Part shown: piece by piece, positions 1 through 9,067 of the stretch | How the letters are laid out: the number at the start of each line of letters is the position of its first letter | How positions within the stretch are numbered: position 1 is the first letter of the stretch | Source of the DNA: Thalassotalea marina | GTDB lineage: Bacteria; Pseudomonadota; Gammaproteobacteria; Enterobacterales; Alteromonadaceae | Direction: 5' to 3' | DNA: 64,000 nucleotides | Assembly: GCF_014656435.1 (NCBI RefSeq) | Contig: NZ_BNCK01000001.1 | Span: 62,001-126,000, forward strand | Translations under genes and position numbers: made by a program | Notes under the pieces: generated by a model | The model's database searches: none | The model's input: the letters and a program-made list of their open reading frames with translations, nothing else | Told to the model about the DNA's origin: nothing

Positions 1-392
1 AAAATATGGTCGTGCTTGGCCGTGGTTTAGGTTATGCAATCACTAAAGAAATGGCGCTAAAACTAAAAGAAGTTAGCTCAATTCATGCGGAAGCTTTCAG
101 TTCTGCTGAATTTTTACATGGCCCAGTTACTCTTGTTGAACAAGGTTTAGCAATTCTTAACGCTGCAGTAAATGATGAAAGCGCTAACTCTCACGAAGAG
201 CAAATTACTGAAGTGACGCAACGTGGCGCCGACTTGGTGCATATTCGTCAAATTGATAACAGTGTTCATCCTCGTATCGCACCATTGGTTGTCCTTCAGC
301 GTTTCTACTTAGATGTAGCCGAAGTTGCGGTATCTCGCGGTTTTAACCCTGATGAGCCAAAAGGCCTTAAAAAAGTCACTAGGACCCTGTAA
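1..392 (+). CDS. SIS-domain glucosamine-6-phosphate deaminase (NagB-II type), 3' part
   Basis: C-terminal 130 or so residues of a sugar isomerase (SIS) family protein; the 5' part lies outside the window and the frame is open to base 1. The segment VVLGRGLGYAITKEMALKLK followed by EVSSIHAEAFSSAEFLHGP is typical of the second SIS domain of the GlmS-like/NagB-II deaminases that convert glucosamine-6-phosphate to fructose-6-phosphate and ammonia in the cytoplasm. The stop codon overlaps the nagA start by one base (TAATG), so the two are translationally coupled. Context with nagA and nagP supports GlcNAc catabolism. An AgaS-type role is the alternative. Confidence 0.85.
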   Translation, partial: NMVVLGRGLGYAITKEMALKLKEVSSIHAEAFSSAEFLHGPVTLVEQGLAILNAAVNDESANSHEEQITEVTQRGADLVHIRQIDNSVHPRIAPLVVLQRFYLDVAEVAVSRGFNPDEPKGLKKVTRTL

Positions 393-1525
393 TGACTTCC
401 ACACGTATTCACATAGAACAGTTATTTGATGGCGAGCAGTTACTTGATCATCAAGTAATATCTGTGGAAAACGGGAAAATTGTTGCTATTGATGGTGATA
501 TCAAAACAGCTGTTCAAAAAATAGCTGGGCTTGTTGTGCCCGGCTTTATTGATTTGCAGGTTAATGGTGGCGGAGGCGTGTTGTTTAATGACGCCCCGTC
601 ATTAGAAAATCTAAAAACCATGATTGCAGCACATGCCATGTTTGGTACTACTGGCATGTTACCCACTCTTATCACTGATAAAGTCGAGGTAATGGCACAA
701 GCTGCAGATGCAATGGCGCAAGCTATTGCAGAAAACGTTCCTGGAATTTTAGGCATTCACTTTGAAGGCCCACATCTTTCTACAGCGAAGAAAGGTACAC
801 ATGTCGAAGAGTACATTAGACCTATTTCTGAAGCGGAGTGGCAAATTTTAGAACGTAAAGATTTAGGGCAAATTTTAGTCACACTTGCACCTGAAACTGT
901 CAGCGAAGCAGATATTGAACGCATGGTCTCACTGGGCATTAAAGTGTGTTTAGGCCATACCAATGCTAGTTATGAAGTTGCTCAAAGAGCGATAGATGCC
1001 GGAGCTGATGGCTTTACCCATTTGTATAATGCGATGTCGCCCCTTCAAGGTAGAGAGCCAGGCGTAACAGGCTGTGCATTACTTAATGACAGTGCTAGCT
1101 GCGGGATCATCATTGACGGTCATCATGTATCGTATGCCAGTGCTAATTTAGCCCTTAAAACTAAGCCTACTGGCAAGGTATTTCTTGTTACTGATGCGAT
1201 GTCTACTATTGGCACAGATCAAACAGAATTCTCCTTTTTTGACCGCACTGTGTATTTAAAAGATGGGCGATTAAATTCAACAACTGGAGAATTGGCCGGC
1301 GCCGCTTTAGATATGGTAACTGCTGTAAATAATGCCGCAGACTTTTTAAATATTAGTTATCATGAAGCTGTTCGCATGGCGAGTAGTTACCCAGCCACTT
1401 ACATAAATCAGCAAGGTGTTCGTGGTGAACTGAAAGTAGGACAAGCGGCAGATTTTGTCGTGCTCAATGCAGATCGCAGTGTACAAAGTACTTGGATTGC
1501 AGGGCAAACAATATATACAAATTAA
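392..1525 (+). CDS. nagA: N-acetylglucosamine-6-phosphate deacetylase
   Basis: Cytoplasmic amidohydrolase that removes the acetyl group of GlcNAc-6-phosphate, giving glucosamine-6-phosphate for the deaminase encoded just upstream. 377 aa, the normal length. Visible family residues are Glu125 in GIHFEGPHLS, His189 in LGHTNAS, His210 in FTHLYNAM and the catalytic Asp268 in VTDAM. The start overlaps the previous stop (TAATG). The transporter nagP follows 48 bases downstream, so the three genes look like one GlcNAc utilisation operon whose other members would lie to the left of the window. Confidence 0.96.
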   Translation: MTSTRIHIEQLFDGEQLLDHQVISVENGKIVAIDGDIKTAVQKIAGLVVPGFIDLQVNGGGGVLFNDAPSLENLKTMIAAHAMFGTTGMLPTLITDKVEVMAQAADAMAQAIAENVPGILGIHFEGPHLSTAKKGTHVEEYIRPISEAEWQILERKDLGQILVTLAPETVSEADIERMVSLGIKVCLGHTNASYEVAQRAIDAGADGFTHLYNAMSPLQGREPGVTGCALLNDSASCGIIIDGHHVSYASANLALKTKPTGKVFLVTDAMSTIGTDQTEFSFFDRTVYLKDGRLNSTTGELAGAALDMVTAVNNAADFLNISYHEAVRMASSYPATYINQQGVRGELKVGQAADFVVLNADRSVQSTWIAGQTIYTN

Positions 1526-1573
1526 CGATTACAATTAAACAATAATAACAACACGCAAGTATTTGAGGAAACT

Positions 1574-2869
1574 ATGGAAATGACAATGTCGAAAGAGAAA
1601 AAGCAGAGCAGTGTGGTCCCAATGGCCATTGTTGCCACGCTCTTTTTTATCCTGGGATTTGCTACTTGGTTAAACGGCTCATTAATGCCTTATCTCAAGC
1701 AAATTTTAAACTTAACACCGATTGAAGCGTCTTTGATTCTTTTTTCTTTCTACATTGCCGTGACTTTTACTGCAATTCCATCTGCTGCGGTGATCCGTCG
1801 AGTTGGTTATAAAAATGGTATGGCGCTTGGTATGGCAACGATGATGGTTGCGGGTTTACTTTTCATACCTGCGGCTAAAACGCAATTTTTTGCCTTATTC
1901 TTATTTGCTCAACTGGTCATGGGAACAGGACAAACGTTATTGCAAACAGCGGTTAACCCTTATGTTGTTCGTTTAGGCCCTGAGGAATCTGCTGCAGCAC
2001 GTATCAGTGTTATGGGTATTCTAAACAAGAGTGCTGGCGTTATCGCTCCTATGGTGTTTACTGCCTTGATCTTAAGTAACTTTACTGGCTCTGTAGGCAA
2101 AGAACTTAGCGCAGAAGAAGTGGATCAAATGGCGAATGGCTTGGTTTTACCTTACCTTGGCATGGCATTGTTTATTGGTTTATTGGCGTTGGCCGTTAAA
2201 AAATCTCCTTTGCCTGAACTTGAAAACGAAGATGAGCAAGGTGATAAAGGACAAGTTAAAGAAGCTTGGTCACATCCAAACTTGAGATATGGTGTTATCG
2301 CACTGTTTGTATACGTGGCTGTTGAGGTAATTGCCGGTGATACTATCGGAACTTACGCCTTGTCTCTTGGCATTGAAAATTACGCCGTGATGACGTCATA
2401 CACTATGGTATGTATGGTTATCGGTTACGTATTAGGTATCATCTTTATTCCTCGTTTTATTTCTGGTGCAAAGGCACTTGCAGCGTCAGCTATTTTAGGT
2501 GTCGTGTTATCTGTAGGTGTATTAATTGCTGACGCACAATCTTTTGTAATTGCCAGTGCAATTTTAGTACCTTTTGGTGGTGCAAATTTACCAGATCCGT
2601 TAGTACTGATTGCATTGTTAGGTTTGGCTAATGCGATTTGTTGGCCTGCAATTTTCCCTCTAGCGCTTTCTGGCTTAGGTAAACTAACTAGCACGGGTTC
2701 TGCATTGTTAGTTATGGGTATTGCTGGTGGCGCATTTGGTCCACTATTTTGGGGTATGTCTACTGGGACGTCGTTTGGACAACAAGGCGCTTACGCAGTC
2801 ATGCTTCCATGTTATTTGTTTATCCTATTCTATGCGCTGAAAGGCCATAAAATGAGAAAGAAAGCTTAA
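1574..2869 (+). CDS. nagP: Sugar MFS transporter, GlcNAc permease NagP type
   Basis: 431-aa inner-membrane protein of the major facilitator superfamily with about 12 hydrophobic segments. It resembles the FucP/NagP group, which brings in sugars with protons or sodium; position after nagA points to N-acetylglucosamine. A GAGGAAA ribosome site lies just before the ATG at 1574; a second in-frame ATG at 1586 is possible, but the first has the better spacing. The central cytoplasmic loop (around residues 215-235) is rich in Glu, Asp and Lys, as usual between the two six-helix halves. Substrate is inferred from context. Confidence 0.88.
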   Translation: MEMTMSKEKKQSSVVPMAIVATLFFILGFATWLNGSLMPYLKQILNLTPIEASLILFSFYIAVTFTAIPSAAVIRRVGYKNGMALGMATMMVAGLLFIPAAKTQFFALFLFAQLVMGTGQTLLQTAVNPYVVRLGPEESAAARISVMGILNKSAGVIAPMVFTALILSNFTGSVGKELSAEEVDQMANGLVLPYLGMALFIGLLALAVKKSPLPELENEDEQGDKGQVKEAWSHPNLRYGVIALFVYVAVEVIAGDTIGTYALSLGIENYAVMTSYTMVCMVIGYVLGIIFIPRFISGAKALAASAILGVVLSVGVLIADAQSFVIASAILVPFGGANLPDPLVLIALLGLANAICWPAIFPLALSGLGKLTSTGSALLVMGIAGGAFGPLFWGMSTGTSFGQQGAYAVMLPCYLFILFYALKGHKMRKKA

Positions 2870-2893
2870 AGTTATATATCTCTGGAAAGTATT

Positions 2894-2982
2894 TGCCCGA
2901 AAGGGCATACCATCTCACTAGTTGAGGGTGCGTTAAAAAGATCTTATTTGATCGCCCTGGGTTTAGGCTCAGGGTTTTTTTT
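2894..2982 (+). terminator. nagP 3' region: hairpins ending in a rho-independent terminator
   Basis: Three short hairpins follow nagP: TGCCC-GAAA-GGGCA (2894-2907), CTCA-ctagt-TGAG shortly after, and CCCTGGGT-ttag-GCTCAGGG (2955-2974), which is followed by eight T. The last is a clear terminator. The upstream hairpins, one with a GNRA loop, may be only 3' UTR structure or part of a small processed RNA. In the remaining gap up to base 3140 nothing else is convincing. Confidence 0.75.
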
Positions 2983-3133
2983 ATCTTTAAAAAACCTACA
3001 CTTGTATACTTACACTTTAATTGTTATTAGATTGTTAACAGAAAAATAAGTTACTGGCTTATCAAATTTCTCTTTAGTAAGATGTTGTCACATTTTGTAC
3101 AATCGGTACTGTGCAGCAGCACTACTGTAGTAT

Positions 3134-3156
3134 GCCTCATATAGGCGGGATCGCCT
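3134..3156 (+). promoter_or_regulatory. Competing hairpins in the leader of the TIGR02922-like gene
   Basis: The element AGGC at 3143-3146 can pair either with GCCT upstream (3134-3137) or, as AGGCG, with CGCCT downstream (3152-3156). The region lies 25-50 bases upstream of the start codon. The mutually exclusive pairing is visible, but function is unknown. Confidence 0.3.
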
Positions 3157-3181
3157 GTTGTAAAAATAATAAAGGTTGGTG

Positions 3182-3403
3182 ATGAGTAGTAGTAGTTCTG
3201 AGTTGGTCACGGTAATCTATTATTGTGATAACTCTATTGAGTTGATGTTTCATGTTGGTCATTTTGATAAAACGGCATCTGGTAGAGTGATCTTGCCCGA
3301 TGGTTTTAAAAAGAATAAATCAATTGTAGCGGTATGTAGAGGCGAAGTTGATATTTTAAATAAAATAGGCGACCGCATTTTACCAAATGAAAATATTGCA
3401 TAA
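3182..3403 (+). CDS. Small TIGR02922-family-like protein
   Basis: 73-aa soluble protein with no signal peptide or TM segment. The core CRGEVDILNKIGDRI resembles TIGR02922, a family of small proteins restricted mainly to Colwellia, Pseudoalteromonas and relatives and without known function. The frame is open through TTG (3176) and GTG (3179), but ATG at 3182 is chosen because AAAGG at 3171-3175 gives six-base spacing. It is a stand-alone gene between strong terminators. Family assignment is from memory of the motif; biochemical role unknown. Confidence 0.75.
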   Translation: MSSSSSELVTVIYYCDNSIELMFHVGHFDKTASGRVILPDGFKKNKSIVAVCRGEVDILNKIGDRILPNENIA

Positions 3404-3428
3404 AAAAAGCGCCTTAGGCGCTTTTTTT
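3403..3428. terminator. Bidirectional rho-independent terminator
   Basis: AAAAAGCGCC-tta-GGCGCTTTTT flanked by A and T runs, so it works on both strands. It ends the TIGR02922-like gene on the plus strand and the ccmABCDE operon on the minus strand. Confidence 0.92.
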
Positions 3429-3447
3429 AACATCGAATTTAAATCGT

Positions 3448-3930
3448 TTAATAACTCTTCTTTTGCTCTTTTGAGTATTCTGGTGCTGTATGGCCTTCAC
3501 CTAAAGCATCGGCAACTTCTTTAGGCATATAGTTTTCATCATGCTTAGCTAGTACTTCTGAGGCTTCTAAAATTCGGTCAGCCACTAGAGTACCATTGGC
3601 GATAATGCCTTGGCCTTCTCGGAATAAGTCAGGCAAAATACCATCATATTTTACCGTGATTTGTTCACCTTTATTGGTCAAATCAAACTTTACTTTTAAG
3701 CTGTCTTTATCACGATTAACACTGCCTACAACAACTAAGCCACCAACCCGCAGTCGTTGACCAATGACAGGTTTGATGCCGGTATCTTCCTTACCATGAA
3801 CAATTTCATGTGGAGTATAAAAAAGATCTATGTTTTGGCTTAGTGCATATAAAACTAAGCTAGTTATTACTCCAACACCTGCCAATACTGAAGCAACTAT
3901 GGTTAAACGCTTTTTACGACGTGGATTCAT
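3448..3930 (-). CDS. ccmE: Cytochrome c maturation haem chaperone CcmE
   Basis: Periplasmic haem chaperone anchored by one N-terminal TM helix (residues about 9-30). It binds haem covalently and hands it to CcmF for attachment to apocytochrome c. His130 in KHDENY is the haem-attachment residue and Tyr134 the conserved partner; both have the numbering of the E. coli protein. 160 aa, normal length. Last gene of the leftward ccmABCDE operon, starting ten bases after ccmD. Confidence 0.97.
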   Translation of the reverse strand: MNPRRKKRLTIVASVLAGVGVITSLVLYALSQNIDLFYTPHEIVHGKEDTGIKPVIGQRLRVGGLVVVGSVNRDKDSLKVKFDLTNKGEQITVKYDGILPDLFREGQGIIANGTLVADRILEASEVLAKHDENYMPKEVADALGEGHTAPEYSKEQKKSY

Positions 3931-3940
3931 GATTCACCCT

Positions 3941-4147
3941 TTACTCTTGCTCGTTACGTTGAGCAGCTTGCTTTAACTTTAATTCTCTTTGTTGTCGTTT
4001 GTGAATTTGTTTGATGGTTGATTTGTGATTCACTAATGAATAAATGGTGATTAACACAAACAACAAGATAGTAATGCCGTACGACAACCAAACAAAAAAA
4101 CCGTGGCCATCCATTGCGATAAATTCAGCGAAATTATTAAACTGCAC
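3941..4147 (-). CDS. ccmD: Cytochrome c maturation small membrane protein CcmD
   Basis: 68-aa protein with a single TM helix (about residues 17-40) and a charged cytoplasmic tail rich in Lys, Arg and Gln. CcmD helps release haem-loaded CcmE from the CcmABC complex. N-terminal part FAEFIAMDGHGFFVWLSYG is the recognisable family stretch. The start overlaps the ccmC stop by one base. Identification rests on this stretch plus its place between ccmC and ccmE. Confidence 0.93.
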   Translation of the reverse strand: MQFNNFAEFIAMDGHGFFVWLSYGITILLFVLITIYSLVNHKSTIKQIHKRQQRELKLKQAAQRNEQE

Positions 4148-4893
4148 TATTTTGCTCCCACCGTTTTAACCAGTTCTCTAACCCAAGGACGTGTTACATT
4201 TCGCGATAAAATTTCAGTGCGAAAACGAATGCAAATTAACCAACCGATCAAACAGACCATACCAAAAAAGCACACAACAAACGGTACATACATATCCATG
4301 GTCATGGCGGGTTTACCCATTTGCGTTACGGTTTGACCTTGATGGAGCGTGTTCCACCATTCTACGGAATATTTAATAATCGGTACGTTAACAACGCCGA
4401 CAATAGCTAATATACCAGCCGCTTTTCCGCCTTGAGATTTATCTTCAAACGCATTGTTTAGTGCGATAACCCCTAAATATAAAAATAACTGGATAAGTTG
4501 AGAGGTTAAACGAGCATCCCAAACCCACCAGGTACCCCAAGTTGGTTTCCCCCAAGCTGCGCCAGTGATTAATGCAACTGCAGTTAAAACAGCACCCACA
4601 GGGGCAATGGCAGCGACAGAAGCTTCAGCAAGTCTTAACTGCCATACTAAGCCACAAAAAGCGATGGTTGCCATAGTGACATAAACGCTCAGAGATAAAA
4701 TCGCTGACGGAACATGGATATAAAAAATTCGAAAGCTGTTTCCTTGCTGGTAGTCGGGTGGAACAAAAAGTAACGCCCAGGTCATTCCGATAGACAACAA
4801 AATTAACGCAATATAGCCAAACCATGGGATTAACTTACTGGTTAGTTGGTAAGTTTTCTCAGGATTTGCGTAAGGATGTAACCACTTCCACAT
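4147..4893 (-). CDS. ccmC: Haem-handling membrane protein CcmC
   Basis: Six-TM inner-membrane protein that presents haem to CcmE. The tryptophan-rich signature WGTWWVWDARLTS lies at residues 119-131, flanked by the haem-ligand histidines His60 and His184. 248 aa, normal length. Start is one base after the end of ccmB, in a tightly packed operon. Confidence 0.97.
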   Translation of the reverse strand: MWKWLHPYANPEKTYQLTSKLIPWFGYIALILLSIGMTWALLFVPPDYQQGNSFRIFYIHVPSAILSLSVYVTMATIAFCGLVWQLRLAEASVAAIAPVGAVLTAVALITGAAWGKPTWGTWWVWDARLTSQLIQLFLYLGVIALNNAFEDKSQGGKAAGILAIVGVVNVPIIKYSVEWWNTLHQGQTVTQMGKPAMTMDMYVPFVVCFFGMVCLIGWLICIRFRTEILSRNVTRPWVRELVKTVGAK

Positions 4894-4894
4894 G

Positions 4895-5602
4895 TTAATT
4901 AGTACTCACTTTTAAAGCTGCACTCACCGCAATAGGGGCAAGTGTGATTGAGCCAACAAATAGCGCGGCGATTATAGCAATTTGTCCGCTGTAGGGTAAG
5001 TTCATTGCAGCAGTATCTATCGCACTCGTGGCAAAAATTAGTACAGGAATATAAAGAGGTAGTACTAATAAGCTAAGTAATACGCCTCCTTTTTTTATAC
5101 CAACGGTTAGCGCTACACCTATAGCACCAATAAAACTTAGAACCGGAGTTCCTAACAATAGGGTTAATAACAAGGCGCCGTAACTGTTGTCAGGCAAAAA
5201 TAACAATAAAGCTAGCAGTGGCGAAACCAATATTAAAGGTAACCCTGTTATCACCCAATGCGCGGTTATTTTAGCAAAAACAATAATAAATGTAGGGCAA
5301 GGGCTCAGCAGTAGTTGCTCTAATGAGCCATCGGCATAGTCGTTTTTAAACAATCTATCGAGTGATAATAATGTTGCCAGCAATGCGGCAACCCATATGA
5401 TGCCTGGACCAATACGGGCGAGCATGTTGGATTCTGGCCCTATACCTAAAGGGAACAAAGTGACCACAATGATGAAAAATAATAACGGATTGAATATATC
5501 GTCTTTATGTCGAAGTGCAATGGTCAAATCACGTCGAAAAACCAAAGCAAAAGCACGGCGATAGGATAATGTTGTTGGTGTAAATGAAGATGAATTAGTC
5601 AA
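4895..5602 (-). CDS. ccmB: Haem exporter ABC permease CcmB
   Basis: 235-aa six-TM permease that, with CcmA and CcmC, forms the ABC complex releasing holo-CcmE. Typical features are the N-terminal cytoplasmic FRRDLTIALRHKDDIFNP and NDYADGSLEQLLLSP in the first loop. Slightly longer than the E. coli protein at the N-terminus. Nine bases separate it from ccmA. Confidence 0.96.
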   Translation of the reverse strand: MTNSSSFTPTTLSYRRAFALVFRRDLTIALRHKDDIFNPLLFFIIVVTLFPLGIGPESNMLARIGPGIIWVAALLATLLSLDRLFKNDYADGSLEQLLLSPCPTFIIVFAKITAHWVITGLPLILVSPLLALLLFLPDNSYGALLLTLLLGTPVLSFIGAIGVALTVGIKKGGVLLSLLVLPLYIPVLIFATSAIDTAAMNLPYSGQIAIIAALFVGSITLAPIAVSAALKVSTN

Positions 5603-5611
5603 AAGAATTCC

Positions 5612-6253
5612 TCAGAAAAAACGATATTCAAGCGTTAGCTTCTGGTAGCGTTCTGTGGGCATTTGTAAATCTTGGTGAGTCGTTAAAATAACCGCACCAC
5701 CATTATCAGCATGAGATTGCATCAGCTGTTCAAGTTTTAATACACCCTTTTTATCAATTGCGGTAAAAGGTTCGTCGAGTATCCATAGCTTTGCTTGACT
5801 CTGCCATAATTTAGCTAAAGCGATTCTTCTGTGTTGGCCTGCACTTAAATGTGAGGCTAAAGCGTCCTCAAACCCCAATAAATCGACCTGTTCCAGCGTG
5901 TCTTCTGCTGTTTGATCATCTAATCCACTGATGGCTAAATTAAACATCAGGTTTTCTTGTGCAGTAAGCTCACCTTTGATGCCAACAAGGTGTCCAAGGT
6001 ATAACAAATGCTGTCGATAGAGTTCAGACTCTTGATAGATTGATTGACCTTGGAAGCTAACCTCACCTTCATATGGCGCTGACAATCCAGCCAGAATTCT
6101 TAACAAACTGGTTTTTCCCGCGCCATTAGGTCCTTCAACTTGCACAATATCACCAGCATTAATACTGTAATTTAATTGTTCAAACAGAATTCTGTCTTCG
6201 CGAATACAGGTTAAATCTTTGAGTTGAAGCAGAGGTGAAACACGATCAGACAT
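5612..6253 (-). CDS. ccmA: Cytochrome c maturation ABC ATPase CcmA
   Basis: 213-aa ATPase of the CcmABC complex. Walker [10 protein letters not shown] at residues 41-49, signature LSAGQ at 136-140, Walker B LWILDEP at 156-162. ATP hydrolysis drives release of haem-CcmE. First gene of the leftward operon, divergent from ccmF across a 283-base gap that must hold both promoters; no convincing -35/-10 pair was identified there. Confidence 0.96.
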   Translation of the reverse strand: MSDRVSPLLQLKDLTCIREDRILFEQLNYSINAGDIVQVEGPNGAGKTSLLRILAGLSAPYEGEVSFQGQSIYQESELYRQHLLYLGHLVGIKGELTAQENLMFNLAISGLDDQTAEDTLEQVDLLGFEDALASHLSAGQHRRIALAKLWQSQAKLWILDEPFTAIDKKGVLKLEQLMQSHADNGGAVILTTHQDLQMPTERYQKLTLEYRFF

Positions 6254-6536
6254 GTGAGTTGAAAAGGGCCTTACTGGTTGATTAAATGTTGTGAGTAGCT
6301 TACATCATTTAAACAAAGATGCTTTGATCTAGATCCTACACTAAGTCGTAGAATTATCATACCATTCGTTTAATTGGTAACATAAACAAAATTTATATCT
6401 ATTACCTCAAGTTTGCTGCTATTTGACGAAAAACAATGATAGAATTGCAGCGTTTTTATGCTTGGTGCTAGAAGCGTTCAAGGTAGAGCAAGCTAGATCG
6501 CCATTCATTTTGCTGATTAACGTCGGAGAAGTATTT

Positions 6537-8516
6537 ATGATCCCTGAGTTGGGGCACTTTGCCTTGATTATAGGTCTGGCCTTTGCCATCTGTTTAAGCG
6601 TTGTACCACTTGTTGGTATTTTTACCCGTCAACCTATCCTGATCAGTTATGCAAAACCACTTACGTTTGGCATGTTTGCATTTACTGGTATTAGTCTTGT
6701 CATTTTAGCCTACAGCTTTGTTGTCGATGACTTTTCTGTCAAATATATTGCCGGTCATTCCAATTCTTTATTACCTTATTATTTTAAAATAAGTGCAGTT
6801 TGGGGCGGCCATGAAGGTTCATTATTATTGTGGGTGTTTTCACTAACCGCTTGGACTATGGCTGTTGCCAAATACAGTAAAGGTATCGATGAGGCGTTTA
6901 TTGCTCGCGTATTGTCTGTATTAGGTATGGTGGCCGTAGGCTTTATGTTGTTTACCTTACTGACTTCTAACCCATTTGACCGTTTGTGGCCGATAGTGCC
7001 GACTGAAGGTCGAGACTTAAATCCGCTATTGCAAGATGTTGGCTTAATCATTCACCCCCCGATGCTTTATTTGGGATATGTTGGTTTTGCTGTAGCGTTT
7101 GCTTTTGCTGTTGCCGCTCTTATGGTAGGTAAGTTAGATGCTGCTTGGGCACGTTGGGCTCGTCCTTGGGTTGTTGCCGCTTGGATTTGTTTAACTATTG
7201 GCATCGCATTAGGTAGTTGGTGGGCATATTATGAGCTTGGCTGGGGCGGATGGTGGTTCTGGGATCCAGTTGAAAATGCGTCGTTTATGCCTTGGTTAGT
7301 TGGCACTGCACTATTGCACTCTCTGGCAGTTACCGAAAAGCGCGGCACGTTCAGAAACTGGACTGTGTTATTAGCTATCATGGCGTTTAGCTTAAGTTTG
7401 TTAGGTACTTTTATTGTGCGCTCTGGTGTTATTACCTCAGTTCACTCATTTGCCGCAGATCCAACTCGTGGTGCATTTATCTTATTGTTACTCGCTATCG
7501 CGGTAGGTGGTTCACTGACACTGTTTGCATTTAGAGCATCAAATGTTGCCAGCTTCAGCCGATTTTCTTTCTACTCAAGAGAAACTGCGTTATTGCTTTG
7601 TAACATTATTTTAGTGGTTGCTACCGTCACAGTACTTCTTGGAACGCTATATCCGTTGCTTATCGATGCCGCAGGTTTAGGTAAGTTATCAGTGGGGCCT
7701 CCATATTTTAATGCGGTATTTATTCCCATCATGAGCGTTTTGTTTATTGTCATGGGAATAGGGCCTTTAATTCGCTGGAAAAAAGCAAAACAAGGTGAGT
7801 TACGCAAACAAATTACCAAACCATCAATAGCCGCTATCAGTTTAGGTTTGTTGTTCCCATTCGTTTATGCGGGTGAATTTAACTTGCTGGTTAGCTTTGG
7901 CATGATGTTAGCGCTGTGGGTATCGTTAGTGGTGATTAAAGATCTACGTAACCAAGCACAGGGTAAAGATGGTTATCAGTTTTCTCGAGTTACCTTGAGC
8001 CAATGGGGCATGACTGTTGCTCACATGGGCATTGCGGTAACTATCGTTGGTGTCACTTTAGTCTCAGTTTATGAACAAGAAGTCAGTGTTAAGCTTCATG
8101 CAGGTGAATCATACACAGTTGAAGGCTACAAAGTGACCTTTAATGGTATTAAGCCAGTACAAGGGCCTAATTACAGTGCTGAACAAGGTCAATTGCAGGT
8201 TGAAAAAGACGGTGAATTTGTGGCCTTGTTAAAACCAGAGCGTCGTACTTATTTAGTGCAAACTATGGGGATGACTGAAGCTGGCATAGACCCTGGTTTG
8301 TTCCGTGATGTTTATGTGGCATTGGGTGACCCGTTGCCGGAAGGCGCTTGGGCGATTCGAATTCACTATAAGCCGTTTGTTCGTTGGATTTGGCTAGGCG
8401 CTATTTTCATGAGTTTTGGTGGGCTATTGGCGATGTTAGACAAACGCTATCGTCGTAAAAAGGCCAAACAAACCGAGCAACTAAAAGCCAATAATGCTAG
8501 TGCAGTTACAGGGTAA
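6537..8516 (+). CDS. ccmF: Cytochrome c haem lyase subunit CcmF
   Basis: Large polytopic inner-membrane protein (659 aa) that, with CcmH, attaches haem from CcmE to apocytochrome c. The signature WGGWWFWDPVENASF lies at residues 236-250, with His173 and His261 as likely haem ligands. The open frame extends upstream to a TTG at 6423, but ATG at 6537 is chosen: GGAG at 6525-6528 is well spaced and the protein then begins MIPELGHFAL, as usual in the family. First gene of the rightward operon. Confidence 0.97.
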   Translation: MIPELGHFALIIGLAFAICLSVVPLVGIFTRQPILISYAKPLTFGMFAFTGISLVILAYSFVVDDFSVKYIAGHSNSLLPYYFKISAVWGGHEGSLLLWVFSLTAWTMAVAKYSKGIDEAFIARVLSVLGMVAVGFMLFTLLTSNPFDRLWPIVPTEGRDLNPLLQDVGLIIHPPMLYLGYVGFAVAFAFAVAALMVGKLDAAWARWARPWVVAAWICLTIGIALGSWWAYYELGWGGWWFWDPVENASFMPWLVGTALLHSLAVTEKRGTFRNWTVLLAIMAFSLSLLGTFIVRSGVITSVHSFAADPTRGAFILLLLAIAVGGSLTLFAFRASNVASFSRFSFYSRETALLLCNIILVVATVTVLLGTLYPLLIDAAGLGKLSVGPPYFNAVFIPIMSVLFIVMGIGPLIRWKKAKQGELRKQITKPSIAAISLGLLFPFVYAGEFNLLVSFGMMLALWVSLVVIKDLRNQAQGKDGYQFSRVTLSQWGMTVAHMGIAVTIVGVTLVSVYEQEVSVKLHAGESYTVEGYKVTFNGIKPVQGPNYSAEQGQLQVEKDGEFVALLKPERRTYLVQTMGMTEAGIDPGLFRDVYVALGDPLPEGAWAIRIHYKPFVRWIWLGAIFMSFGGLLAMLDKRYRRKKAKQTEQLKANNASAVTG

Positions 8517-8521
8517 TTAAT

Positions 8522-9067
8522 ATGAATAAAATGATTCGCTTTATCCCACTTGTGTTGGTGGTAGCCCTGGGAATTGTGCTTTACCGTGGTTTATCTCTCA
8601 ATCCACAAGAGTTGCCTTCTGCACTTGTTGGGCAAAAAATGCCAGCATTTTCATTGTCGCAACTTCAAAAACCAGAAGTGACATTAACTGAGCAAGACCT
8701 TAAAGGAAAAATTGTGTTGCTTAACGTATGGGGTACTTGGTGTGTTTATTGTAAATATGAGCACCCTTATTTAGTTGATATTGCAAAAAGCAATCGCGTT
8801 GCCTTGTATGGTTTGAACTATAAAGACATTCGTGAAGACGCCAAACAATGGCTTATCGATTATGAAAACCCTTACGTTTTTTCAATTTTTGATCCTACCG
8901 GAAAATTAGGTCTTGATTTAGGTGTAACTGCGGCTCCAGAAACTTTTGTATTAGATCAAACCGGCACGATACGGATGAAACACGTTGGCCCTATCGATAC
9001 TAAAGTGTGGACTGAAAAATTCTTGCCAATCATTGAAACCCTTGAAGCTGAGCAAGGAGCGAATTAA
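8522..9067 (+). CDS. ccmG: Thiol:disulfide interchange protein CcmG/DsbE
   Basis: 181-aa periplasmic thioredoxin-fold protein tethered by an N-terminal TM helix. It keeps the apocytochrome CXXCH cysteines or CcmH reduced. Active site WCVYC (Cys74, Cys77) and the cis-proline region TAAPETFVLD are visible. The dipeptide between the cysteines is Val-Tyr rather than the common Pro-Thr or Pro-Ser. Starts 5 bases after ccmF and overlaps ccmH by one base. Confidence 0.95.
   Translation: MNKMIRFIPLVLVVALGIVLYRGLSLNPQELPSALVGQKMPAFSLSQLQKPEVTLTEQDLKGKIVLLNVWGTWCVYCKYEHPYLVDIAKSNRVALYGLNYKDIREDAKQWLIDYENPYVFSIFDPTGKLGLDLGVTAAPETFVLDQTGTIRMKHVGPIDTKVWTEKFLPIIETLEAEQGAN

Noticed and set aside
6423-6536. 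Longer CcmF starting at TTG 6423
   Set aside because: ATG 6537 has a good GGAG site and matches the normal family N-terminus.
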